Made by a program: the position numbers and the translations under genes. Of a DNA stretch of 49,543 nt, positions 33,746-46,070 are shown one piece after another (the first letter of the stretch is position 1; every line of letters starts with the position of its first letter). The DNA is taken from the NCBI GenBank assembly GCA_003667245.1, contig RCNN01000252.1:1-49543 (forward strand), read 5' to 3'. The notes under the pieces were generated by a model, which saw only the letters and a program-made list of their open reading frames with translations, was not told the origin of the DNA and searched no databases. This DNA comes from Heterostelium multicystogenum (Eukaryota > Evosea > Eumycetozoa > Acytosteliales > Acytosteliaceae).

Positions 33746-36577
33746 ATGAATAGTACACAGGCTGCACAGACGGCAACTCAGATCATTGCAAAGATCAAGT
33801 CAAAGGATTTCAAGGACCGTTTGAATGGCTATGAGGAGATGTTGAATTTATTTTCGAACACTTCCCGATGGAACGGCACCTGAATTTCTCAGACTCTCAC
33901 CGGCCTTTGAAAAGTATTTGTTGGTCGACCCACAACCAGCCAACAAAGATAAAGGACTGCAGGTGCTGATGGTGTTTCTCGATCGTGCCGTTTGTCTGAC
34001 GAATCCATCAGTAATCTCGAACAGCTATATCAACGACCTCACCATGGCCCTGATCGATAATGGTCTCAACAGTGCCCGTGACTCAACAAAGGTCAAGACT
34101 ATCGACGCAATTTTAATGCTGATCGAAGTGGTTGGACCTGATCAGGTACTTAATATTTTGTGCAACACTGGATGCACACATAAAAACACCAAAGATTGCA
34201 ACCTACTCGGTTTTTTACGCTCAAGGAAATGGTCAGACAATTTGGAACTTCAGCTATCAACATCGAACCAATCTTGACTCAGCTGACCAATGCTTTCGAA
34301 CATCAGACTAAAGAGGTGAGATCTGAAGCATTGGCATTAGCAATGGAATTGTATTTGTGGATCGGTGATTCATTGGTACAACACTTGAAATCACTTAGAC
34401 CTTCTCAAATGAAAGAGTTGGAAGCATCTATCAATTCACTGGCAAGCAATCGTGAAGCACCAATTCCACTTCGTACTATAAGAAACAATAGATACTCATC
34501 CAATTCTAGCAAAGATAACTCAACTCCTGCTCCCACTCCAACCGCGGCACCAGCACCAGCTCCTACAAACACATCACAATCCATTTTGAAATCATCAAAT
34601 ACAAAAATCATCAATAACCAATCAAGCAATACTTCACCCAACACTACATCAAACTCACCTCCTAATTCAATTAGCACATCAAATATTTATTCAAGTCCAC
34701 AATCTACTCCAACTAAACAACCACAGCCAGCAACTCAAGTACAATTAAATCAATCACAAATGCCAGGTACAGCAGCAACAACTACAACCAACAATAACTA
34801 TGACATTGGATTGCAGAATCAATTGTTGCAATTCTATCAGACCTCAGAAGATCCATCATGGAGTGTTAGAAAACAATCAATTACCGAACTCTTAATTCCA
34901 TTGATATCAAGTGAAAAGATATCGTCATTGGTGCATTACGACTACCAAAAGATCTCTTCAACACTGGCCAAACTACTTGGTGATCCAAATATATTTGTCA
35001 TCTTAACGTGTATCAACGCACTGGAATTGCTTGTAAAAAGATTATCAAAAGACATATTTTTCAACTATATCATTTCACTTGTACCAATAATGGTAAGCAC
35101 TTCACTGGATAGATCTTGGATTATATTAACTGTACTGACAACAATTTGATCATTTTTTAGCTCGATAGTTTCAAAGAGAAAAGACCTCAACTTTGTGATT
35201 CAATTCATGCATGTTTAAATACTATCATGGATAAACAATTGAGAATCAATGATGTATTGGATTGTAAATATAAATACAACAACGAACGGAGAATACGCTA
35301 GCAATCCAACTAACTTTTGGAATACTATCAGTTATTTTAGAGATTTTAATTAATAGCAGAGTTAGCAAACTTAAATTTGAAGTATTATTCTGGTTTAAGA
35401 GACTAATATTAAATTTCACATGCACAAGGATATAAAGATAAATTACCATCCATTATTAGTGCACTCGTATTAGTAAATATTACCGAAATAATTGATATAC
35501 TATTACTCCTGTCCACTAATACACTCAATTTAGAATTTAGATGATACAGTCAAAGAGAATAGAGATATTTCAATTGTAAATATATGTACATTAGCTGTCA
35601 TCTTTTCTGAAAAAGAGGTTTTCCCATTGCTGGAAAACAAAATAGATGATGCCAAGTTTACTGCCATCAAAGATGGTATCAAAGATGTTGTGATTCCAAC
35701 TCCTCATTGGTCACGTTCCAAAAAGAATGGAATGCTTCCACCTCGTGCTTCATCAAAAGCCTTTGGCTCTCTTAACACAATGAATTCTAATATGGCTGGA
35801 TCGCCTGGTGGAAGCAGCTACTTGGGAGGTGGTAATCCACAATCACCCATGATGGAAAATAAGAAATTTAGCAGACACTCTGTCAACATCTCAGAGTACC
35901 GTGCTAAAGCAATCGACAGCGACAATAGCAGCCAAGGTGAGACCACAACCTCGAAACAGATCAAGGAGATCCAGCAAGAATTAGAAGACTTTAACCAAAA
36001 GATGGCGGAGAAACTCAAATACTTGATGCGATCATCAGAGGAGGAGACCTCTTTGCTACATGATCAGATCAACATGCAGCGACAACAACTTGAAGCAGAG
36101 CAGCACTCTGAGGAAGCCAAGTTCTATGAGACACTAAACATGGAGCTGACCAAAGAATTGCAATCTGAGCGCGACAAAAAGAAGGATTTATTGCTGAGAA
36201 TCGAAGATCTCGAGATACAAATCAACAACACTCAACACTCCCAAGCAAAGATTATGAACGAGCGACAGAAACTTCTTGAACAACTGGCACAAAAGGCCGA
36301 AGAAATAGAGGAACTCAACGAAATGATTATGAGTGATGAACAAATGCGTGAAGATCTCATGGATGAAATCGAAAGACTCAAAGGTAGTACAATAACAGTT
36401 GGATCTCTGCATGATCCCAACCGTTATCTTGTTGAACTTCCAAAGCATCTCATCGACAAACTTCCACCCGATGAGCTCGAACTCTTTGAAGAAGTATTCC
36501 TAGCAAATGTTAGAACCATTCAGGAAGCTAAATTAAATCATCAACTTCAACAACAACAGCAGCAACAACAACAATAA
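33746..36577 (+). CDS. short TOG-domain (XMAP215/Stu2-like) protein with coiled coil
   Basis: ATG at 33746. The N-terminal HEAT/TOG array matches XMAP215/Dis1 TOG domains: KDFKDRLNGYEEMLNLF, KDKGLQVLMVFLDRA, VFTLKEMVRQFG and, near the domain end, MELYLWIGDSLVQHLKSLRP followed by SQMKELEA. A Ser/Thr/Pro/Ala/Asn linker follows. A second HEAT array runs from YQTSEDPSWSVRKQSITELL through LKFEVLFWFKRLI and LPSIISALVL to EVFPLLENKIDDAKF. A long coiled coil (KQIKEIQQELEDFNQKMAEK to MREDLMDEIERLKG) and a polyQ tail end the protein. Introns: 35093-35160 and 35473-35533. Breaks at short runs: CCC near 33867, AAA near 34191 and T6 near 34211, plus unresolved ones at 35250-35420. Two TOGs plus coiled coil is the layout of yeast Stu2/Alp14 microtubule polymerases. 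Confidence 0.82.
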
Positions 36578-37312
36578 CAACAACCAAATAACCAATATAT
36601 ATCAACAAACCGTAAGAAAGCAACCAAACCAAACAGATTTCAACCAAACCAAAATCATTCTATAAATAAACAAACAAAACCTACATTATTAATCCAGATC
36701 CATCAAATATCAATCCATATTTCATATAAAAATATACAAATCCAAAATAAAATAAAACGATTGACAACAGTCCTATGTAATTGAGTATAGATAATCCAAT
36801 CTATAGGTGATCTTGAAAATGAAAAAGGTAGATACATATCATTATATAAAATGCCTATAAATAAACAACAACCAATTTATCATTCAACAAGATTTATAAT
36901 CTGAGTAGGATGCCCGCCTTGCTGACAATAACACCACAATTTTTTGTATTTTGATTTTTTTTAATTTTTTGGATTATTTTATTTATCAACACAAATTTTA
37001 AAAACGTTGAGAATCGTAATTATTTTTTAACAATTTTTATTTATATTTACAGTACATTTATTGGTTATTAATTTTGTTCCTATTTTGAATTTTGAAAAAT
37101 TTTTTAGTTTTTTCTTTTTCTATCTTCTTCCTCTTTCTCTGCTGCATCTCTCTCTTACCACCATCCAACCAACAGCCATCCAGCCAACAACCAACCAACA
37201 CCAATTACTGCACCGATAATATTTATATCTATAGATTTATAAGATAATCCAATTACATAGTATTTTAGAATAGTATATATAGTATTATAAGCGCACCTCC
37301 AATTGGATAAAT
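36578..37312. other. intergenic spacer
   Basis: About 735 bp between the TOG gene and CK2-alpha, both plus. AT-rich except for a GC-rich 12-mer (GATGCCCGCCTT) near 36911 flanked by two CTGA boxes, and pyrimidine tracts near 37115-37150 upstream of the kinase gene. Confidence 0.55.
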
Positions 37313-38545
37313 ATGTCTAGTCATTCAAAGAGACATAAGAATCGTATTCTTAGAAACAAAGCAAGAATCTATTGCGATGTAAACTACAACAAACCAAAGA
37401 ATATTGAATTACGAAGCTCTTAACGTAGAATGGGGGTATGATCAAATTGTTCAGATATCACAACGGATCGATGTTAATATCTTGTTTGTATTTATATATA
37501 TATATGTAGTAATCAAGACGATTATGAAATCGTTAGAAAGATTGGTCGTGGAAAATACTCTGAAGTATTCGAAGGTGCCCACAGCAGAAATAATGAAATG
37601 TGTAATCAAAGTACTTAAGCCAGTAAAGAAGAAGAAGATCAAGAGAGAAATTAAAATCTTGCAAAAACCTTTGTGGAGGACCAAATATCATCACAATGTT
37701 GGATACAGTGCGTGACCCACAATCGAAAACACCATCACTCATCTTTGAATACATTAACAATACAGATTTCAAGCACTTGGCACCAACTCTTACTGATTTT
37801 GACGTAAGATATTACATTTTGGAGCTATTGTATGCTCTTGACCATTGTCACTCCAATGGTATTATGCATCGTGATGTCAAGCCAAGCAACGTCATGATTG
37901 ACCACCAAAAGAGAAAGTTATACCTCATCGATTGGGGTCTTGCTGAATTCTATCATCCAAATCAAGACTATAATGTAAGAGTTGCTTCACGTCCATACAA
38001 AGGACCAGAGCTTCTTGTCGACATGGAAGATTACGATTATAGTTTAGATATGTGGAGTCTTGGTTGTATGTTTGCAGGAATGGTATGAATATTCATTTAT
38101 AATAATCCAAACTTGATCAAGTTCTAACAATCATCATTAATAGCTCTTCCAAAAAGATCCATTCTTCCATGGACATGATAATATTGATCAATTAGTAAAA
38201 ATTGTTAAAGTTTTGGGTACAGAAGAATTTTATGCCTATCTAGATAAATATGGAATTGTTATCGATTCAACATTACAAAGCATTTTGGGAAAGTAGGTTA
38301 TTAGAAGATATGCGTTATTCACTTTGATTCGAACGAATACTTATCAATATCCATTTACCTCTAGACACCCAAAGAAACCATGGTCAAAATTCATCACAAA
38401 TGATAATAAGAATCTTGCCGTACCAGAAGCAATTGATTTCTTGGATAAATTATTACGTTATGACCCAGCTGAAAGATTGACTACAAAGGAAGCTATGGAA
38501 CACCCATATTTCAAGCTTTTGGTTCACAGCAGACAACAAAACTAA
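37313..38545 (+). CDS. casK: casein kinase II catalytic subunit alpha
   Basis: Four exons: 37313-37435, 37510-38082, 38144-38292 and 38365-38545; about 340 residues, normal for CK2-alpha. Hallmarks: the glycine loop [12 protein letters not shown], the basic cluster [15 protein letters not shown], the catalytic loop [15 protein letters not shown] in place of DFG (a CK2 trait), [19 protein letters not shown], the APE-region GPELLVD, and [22 protein letters not shown]2 is a constitutive Ser/Thr kinase of acidic sites, acting in nucleus and cytosol with a beta subunit. The frame has small gaps at homopolymers: two missing bases near 37399-37409 (AAA and GG shortened), two missing As near 37598 (NNEKCVIK), and one extra A near 37665 (LQNLCGGPN). 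CK2-alpha is essential in many eukaryotes, so these are almost surely sequencing errors. Confidence 0.95.
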
Positions 38546-39015
38546 GATAATAATTTCAATAATAATAATAACGACAACTAAGCAACAATAGAATAAGAAT
38601 AAACAAAAGTATACACATCAACAATGATAGTTTAAAACAAAAATATTAGAAAAGAGAGGAGCTGGACATACAATTATTTCAATCAAAGTGTGATAGTTTT
38701 TCCATTGATACCATTGACTTCTTATCAATCCTTTATCATTTGTCTACCAATTCAATTAATTAAAATCCTATTTCATTTTATCTAAAGTTGATTGAGCCCA
38801 AGTTGATGCTGAACTTTTTAGCGTTAATCCAGTTTCATCTAAATTTATTCTATGTACAGTTTATGTTTTCTTATATCTCTGTTTCCAATACTTCATTGTC
38901 TGCTGAAAGTGGAACAGATATTTGCTCGGATCGATCCGAATTTTCGTTATATGCTTGGTACTTAATAGTTAAGACTGCCCAAATCTTGATTCTAGAAGAT
39001 TAGTATTTCAAAAGT
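38546..39015. other. intergenic spacer between convergent genes
   Basis: About 470 bp. A 71-codon plus-strand frame at 38788-39003 has no family resemblance and sits between two 3' ends; I regard it as chance. Confidence 0.55.
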
Positions 39016-39570
39016 TTAATAATCAATAATAATACCAACCATTGCAAAGAAAAGAGTCATGACAGCCCATGCTATATCATTTTTACGATTATAGTCAATA
39101 TAAAACATCAATGAAACTCCACTGATAAGGACTAATGCAAAGCAAAGTAGCAACTTAAGATTGATAATAATTCTCTCTCTTCTTGAGGTAGAGCTTATAC
39201 TTAATTTTTGATACCCTGGAGTTGATCTATAGTAATACTAGAGATATTGTATATAGATGAGAGTTATACATTAGTAAATTATCTATACCAATCTTAAATA
39301 TAAATAATTACCCAGATATCAGCAACCAGTAAAAAAGCAGCAATACAACTAATCAATGGCAGATAAAGTATTCCTGTATCTCCTTTTGCGGAATAATATA
39401 AAAATGATATCAAGCATGCCACCTAAACATACAAGAAATTCAAATACCAGTTAGCGGCGAACCTTAACTCCATTGCAATATAGATCTGAATCTTAATAAC
39501 TTACACCCCAACCCAATGGAATTCCCAACTTAAGGAGATCTAGCTTTGACAGATTGAATGGTAAACTCAT
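39016..39570 (-). CDS. small four-helix membrane protein, three exons
   Basis: Found by splicing, since no exon is long. Exon 1 39505-39570 (MSLPFNLSKLDLLKLGIPLG, then WG), intron 39423-39504 (GTAAGT...TTTAG). Exon 2 39312-39422 (VACLISFLYYSAKGDTGILY ... CIAAFLLVADIW), intron 39238-39311. Exon 3 39016-39237 (YYYRSTPGYQKLSISSTSRR ... LLCFALVLISGVSLMFYI ... WAVMTLFFAMVGIIIDY). Exon lengths are all multiples of three, and the joined frame is 132 residues with no breaks. Four hydrophobic helices are separated by short loops, with a basic loop after helix 2. The topology resembles small Golgi/vacuolar tetraspan proteins, but I do not recognise the family. It converges with CK2-alpha. Confidence 0.75.
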
Positions 39571-40105
39571 TTTATATCGATTCTATTATATTATAATAAT
39601 ATATACAATTGTATGATATTGCTATGTGTAGTCAAATTATATTCAACAGAATCAGTACGAAATATATAACAAAGATTATGATGCTAATAATAAATTCAAA
39701 ATGATTGTTTGTTGTGGTTTTTTGTGTTTTTAATTAAATTTTGTTGTTGACTTCACTGGTAACTTTGTTTTCTATTTTATCTTTTGCTCATAAAACAAAA
39801 ACCAAAAACAGTCGAGTTTTCATGAAATGTGAGTATTTATTATTGGTCACCAGTAATTCTTATATTTTTGGGATATGGTGATACTAGTTTGTTTTAGCTA
39901 TTAAGCAACGTGGTGTGTTTTTATTAATAATAAATGAATTAATTTGTTACCACCAAAATAAAAATAATATAAGAAAGAATATTCTTGACCAAATGTGTAA
40001 ATCTACCACTGGGATGGTGGTAGTCGTATTAATGTATCTATTTACAAAATATATATATTTGATTGATCAATTTATTATGAATAGGGATTTTTAAAATCTA
40101 TATTG
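39571..40105. other. intergenic spacer
   Basis: About 535 bp of AT-rich DNA between the rab4 stop and the four-helix gene start, both minus. Nothing beyond A/T tracts seen. Confidence 0.6.
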
Positions 40106-41013
<908 letters not shown>

Positions 41014-41306
41014 CTTCAATTGATTTGTCTAGATCTTTGTGATATATGTAAGTAGTATAATAAAGTAGTAGTAGTATAATAGTTAAAAAAAAAACTATTA
41101 TACTGCCTGAGATTTAATACATTTTGTTTTTAAGAATTTTCAACTTATTAATCAATGGTAAAAAAATATCAACTAAATGTCTTAAATAACACACACTCTC
41201 AAAAATATCATACAACATCCTGGAGAGTATTAACATCCCATCAAGTCCTATATAATTGATGACTTTTATTTCAATCTTTAATCCTAATTAATCCTTCTAT
41301 TAATCA

Positions 41307-41680
41307 TTGTCCAATGAATATACCACTTATTTAACATCCAATGAAAACCTATTCAAAATGTTCCTTTATGACTTGAATCTCGAATCGATAGATATGAGAG
41401 ATCTAAGTTTGAAACACCATCTAATGCATATGGATACAAAATATTGTCCCAGACAGTCAAAAACCAATAAAATCATGTTAGATCTTATGGTACAAAAGGA
41501 ATCACCAGTATTCATAATAGGACTTATATGACTGCTTGAATATGTGGACATATTACTTCCTATCTTGAAGGATTAGAGTGACCTTCACTGGTTCGTCCAC
41601 TGTCTACCCCTGTTGATACAACTACGCCTCTACGATTATTTTTCAAAAATATCTTCGTATCCCCCCTAATTTATTAATAA
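41307..41680 (+). pseudogene. possible gene remnant, one frame with two internal stops
   Basis: One plus-strand frame stays open for about 115 codons apart from stops at 41529 (TGA) and 41571 (TAG). The pieces look protein-like, for example LFKMFLYDLNLESIDMRDLS, LLEYVDILLPILKD and LHWFVHCLPLLIQLRLYDYF. There is no ATG at its head and no family is recognised. It could be a decayed fragment, exons of a small gene, or chance. Confidence 0.22.
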
Positions 41681-41786
41681 AAAATATTTTTGTTTTCATC
41701 AAAACTACGAACATTCATTTGGGATTTTAAATGGTATTGGTAGGAAATCCATCATCATTTGTTATATTAAAATAAGCTAAACTCCT

Positions 41787-41830
41787 ATTTTATTTATTTA
41801 TTTATTTATTATTTATTTATTTATTTATTA
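41787..41830. repeat. TTTA/TTA microsatellite
   Basis: About ten TTTA units with one interruption, roughly 50 bp upstream of the start codon of the OTU-lipase-GTPase gene, so probably within its core promoter or leader. Length variation there could affect expression (inference). Confidence 0.7.
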
Positions 41831-41876
41831 TTGAGGTCATCTTTTAAATATTAGTATTCCTCTTCTTCAAAGGACA

Positions 41877-44800
41877 ATGTCGATTGATTCTAGTTCAGAA
41901 TCGACATTGAAGTTGGCATCCAAAAGTAATAGCCCTAGGGATGTTGAAAACAATGAAGACCAATCTACCACTAATAGTTTGACAATCAACTCAACAATTT
42001 CTATACCTAAAAAGATTGAAAGTTGGAAAATTTTTGAAACATCAACTTTTAGAAATGAAAAGTTAATATCAAAAGTAAGTAGGCATAGATCTAATTCACT
42101 ACTGAATATCTTTGTATACTGATGCATTGCATGACATTCTTTCTGATATTTAGGGAGAATTTCCAAATTGTTTCTATCATTGTATTATATATTATTTGGC
42201 AGATATTTCAGAGAATATCACTCTGATTCCAAGGTGTTTTCAACAACTCCGATATCGGGTCAGTGACTATTTGGATGAGAAGTTTTTAGAGGTGGGCCAA
42301 CCAGCCGACTTTGAAAAGCATTTGGTCTATGCACAATCTATACAACCAGAGTTGGGTTTAAGGACTTGGGATGACTTTGTCTTAGCTATTTGCGAGACTT
42401 TATTTCCGGGAGAATTGGAAATAGATGCTGTTGTACAACTCTATTCGGTTTGGACTGCCGGTCAGAAGCTATGTATCGAGGTGCATGACAGTACCCAAGC
42501 ACAGCCCACTATTTATGGAGATTCATCGATACCAAAAAGTGACAAACTGCATCGGTGGAGACTTGCAAAGCATGATAACCAATATAGAATTGTACTGGAT
42601 CCATTTCTCGATATATCTTTTGAACCATCACTGTCTCCTGCCAATCTTTCAACGACTCCAAAGTTTATTCCAGCATCAAATCTCTCATCCTCAGGCACTA
42701 CACCATTCTCCCCATCGTCTCCTACGTCTCAGTTAAAGTTTAACAGTGGATTTGGTGGTGCAGACTCTGTCCTTGAGTATACCAATGATGATGATTGGAG
42801 GTATGAAGTTGACAATTGTCTCTATCTCTCAAATGCATGCTATCAAGCCAACCCCGTTAGCTATTTGAATTCGTTGGATACCAAGTATAAACATACCATT
42901 AACAGCTGTATAAGTGGAGATACATTCCTGGTGGACAAAAGATCTTCCATCAAGTTGGTGCAACCTTTCCTACTGGGCTCGAGACTTCCCATTCCTGGCT
43001 CAAAGATAGGTTCATTTAGATCAAGAAAGACCTATTATATTTCGTTTAAATGTATTCCTGAGATCATTCTTGATCAGCTCCAGCAGCAACAAAACAGACA
43101 GCAGTATGACAACCAACAGTCGCAAGTCTATGAATTGCCCCAAACCATGCCAGATACACATCAACAACAACAACAGCAGCAACAGCAGCAACAAATCTTT
43201 AGAAACTTCTCAAATATTGGTTTTATCAATCAATATTATTTCAGTCAAACTGAATCATTCCCATTGGTTCAGCTATTTAAATGGATTCAAAAAGGTAGCA
43301 ACCTAGTTATAACCGGACACAGTGTTGGAGGAGCCATAGCTGTGGTGTTGGCACTACGTATGCTTTTTGAACCATATATTTCACGTGATCTTCTTCGTAC
43401 TCGTCTACTTTGTATAGTATTCGGTGCACCTTTGGTGGCATTTGACTATCGATCTTCCGATGTTTACGAACAACAGATACACAACATTGTACACAAAAAC
43501 GACCCAATTCCAAATCTTCTCAATACATTGACATCACTACAAATCCAACATAAAACAAACAACTCCTATTGTAACAATAGCAACACCTCTACCCTACAGG
43601 ATACAGTGGGCCACCTAGTTCGATCTACACTTCAAAGATTATTTTTCAATATGCCACTGTCCGCCTCCATCAACAAGGATAACTTACATCTTTTCTCAGA
43701 GATATCAACCAAACAAATCAAATCACTGTCGAAGCTTAGTATGGTCGGAGTCTACCATTTGCTTGGAGAGCAGTCAACTAAAGGATATCAAACTTTTAAA
43801 TCTTGGATTCCAAAGGATGCTTCCAAACTTGAAAAGATAGTATCAAGCACTCTGTCAGTAGAACTAAGCGATGACCGTATCCATGAATCGATTAGCAATC
43901 ATCTTTTATCAAGTTATATCAACCAACTATCAATAACAAACATATCAAGGAACACCTACACATCTCTTGATAATGTTGTTGCGTTGGACTGCCTTCCTAG
44001 AATCGACAATGTAACGGTTGTCGTTGTTCCAGAAAATGGAGTTGTAGTAAAGATTGAAGGTCCTTATGTTAGCTTCATTGGTGCAGCAGGTCTACCGGGA
44101 AGACTACCAACTGTTGCAGTTAACATTCGTCATATCAATTGTATAGAGATGATTTATAATAAGATCGCTGACTTTACCGATATCTTACAACTACAACAGC
44201 AACAGCAAACCGACCAACTAAAGATTAAAGTCAAATACTTAACGGTATTTAAAGAATATGTTGATGACCTGTTCAAAGTTCAAGTTGTCAACTATATTAT
44301 ATCGGATTTACTCTGTATTGTTGGTTCCAAGTCACTTCGAGAATTACTTTACTCCGCACTTTGGATGTTTATTCTGAGCGATACGCATGACTCCCGTCGA
44401 CTTCACAGGTTATTGGATAGATTCGTGTCGACTATTCCATTCCACTATTTTGTTATCCAAGCAGTCAAGTCGGAGGATGTTTCAACCAAAAAGCTGTGTA
44501 CAGATATTCTTGCAACCCTAAGCGATGAGCAGCTGGCTGTTGCATTTGCCAATGCACAACACCTTGGAATCTCAATTGGACAGCTTAGAGATCTTCAATT
44601 GAGGGACAGAGACCTCCCACTACCAAGTGTAAACATGAACATCTACACGGAGCCTAGAATAGTTGCCCTGTCAAAGCCCCCACACTCTTCACCAAGAAAT
44701 TGGAGCAAGGTAACAGCCGACTATGAAAAAGAAAAACGACTGATTGATCTCTTTTTGAGCTTCCGTGAAGAGCCAACTCAGTTCCCAGAAGGTTTGATTG

Positions 44801-46070
44801 AACGTTTACTTGGATCTACACCCAAGGACTATACATCCATAAAGAATACTATGATCAGGAAGTTTAAGATTGATTCTTTACCTAGCGGACTGGATCTCAG
44901 TGCAGATTTTATGTCAGAAATGGCACTTTACAAACATTTTAAACAACGTGGATTCCTGCTTCGAGCATTTGACTATGAACTGTCAGATAACCAGTGGTCC
45001 ACCTCCAAGCCAGAGAAAATTCTTTCACTCTACCACACAATGTTGATTCATGAACTTCGACTCGAACTAGCTGTACCTAGAATTATAGTGGCTGGACTAA
45101 AGTCAGTTGGAAAGACTACTGCCATTGAGAAAGTTTTTTGGCATACCATGCGCACACAATAGAGAAAGTCATCCAACGATAGTTCCAGGATTCTATCATA
45201 TGGCAGGAAATACAAATGTTCACGTGATCGATTTTCCTGGAGGTAATGGCAGTGAATCAACACCTAGTACTATGTCTTTGGCTACAGAAAGTGGTGACCC
45301 AATGATAAAATCTATTGCTGACATTGCTTTAGCCATTCCAGGTATCTGCATGATCGTTCTTCATATGTCCAAAATTAACTCAATGGAAACCTTTGAATTG
45401 ATTAGGCAATTTAGACAAGCCTCTCCCCAACGCCCACTAATCATATGCATCAATAAAGTTGATGAATGGTATAGAGAGCTCAACATTGATAGTGACTTTA
45501 ACAAAGTTACCCCAACAACTGCGGTCACAGACGAATTAGTCAAAAAACTCTCACTACATTGGAAAAAGGTAAGTCAACAAATATCATTGTAAAGAATCAA
45601 TCAAAATCATTTGTATGTTGCTTGCCAACATGGCAGAGAGCAAAGATTTGAAATGTGGAAAGATGTATGAATTATCATACCGCAAATAGCAAACTAGATA
45701 TTTATCTCTGTAATGGTAAAAATATGCTAACATTATTTACAACTATTAAATCTAGATGACTTTACCACTGAGAGAAAAGCTGCACAAAGATGACTACCTA
45801 ATTCCAACTGTTATCGATCGAAAATCATTATCAAATGATCAACTTGATAGACTTTGCCGTGTTTTCGAATTTAAGGAGGAATTTGAGGATGATGCCCGCT
45901 TTATTTCAAGAAAGTCACCATCATTTCTCCATTTGGCAATAGATATCAGAGAAATCATAGGTAATATCTTTGCCAGGCTCAAGTGGCTCTCTGAAAAAGA
46001 GATTCTTGTGTGGAGGACCTACAGTGAGGAATTGAATTCACGAATCCCATTAAAAACAATTTATTTCTGA
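41877..46070 (+). CDS. OTU-like / class-3 lipase / P-loop GTPase fusion protein
   Basis: ATG at 41877; exon 1 41877-42074, intron 42075-42153, then a long exon. (1) OTU-like cysteine protease region: GEFPNCFYHCIIYYL (candidate Cys72), FPGELEIDAVVQLYSV and RLAKHDNQYRIVL (candidate His206). The usual Asp/Gly before the Cys is not conserved. (2) Class-3 lipase region: YYISFKC, a polyQ insert (43165-43196), the nucleophile elbow ITGHSVGGAIAVVLALRM (Ser456), CIVFGAPLVAFD, VHKNDPIPNLL (Asp516) and GVYHLLGE (His601). (3) GTPase-like region: VAGLKSVGKTTAIEKVF (P-loop near 1047-1054), HVIDFPGG (G3) and ICINKVDEW (G4). Intron 45665-45755 precedes the end. One extra T in T6 at 45134-45139 breaks the frame; TAA at 45590 lies in frame with open sequence on both sides. 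About 1,290 residues; role unknown. Confidence 0.8.

Larger units (their letters stand above)
41014..41876. other. intergenic, divergent promoters
   Basis: About 860 bp between the rab4 start (minus) and the OTU-lipase-GTPase start (plus). It holds a partly open plus-strand frame (41307-41680, listed separately) and a TTTA repeat just before the downstream gene. Confidence 0.55.

Noticed and set aside
38788..39003. 71-codon plus-strand frame between convergent genes
   Set aside because: It lies between two 3' ends with no family match; the real gene next to it is the spliced minus-strand four-helix protein.
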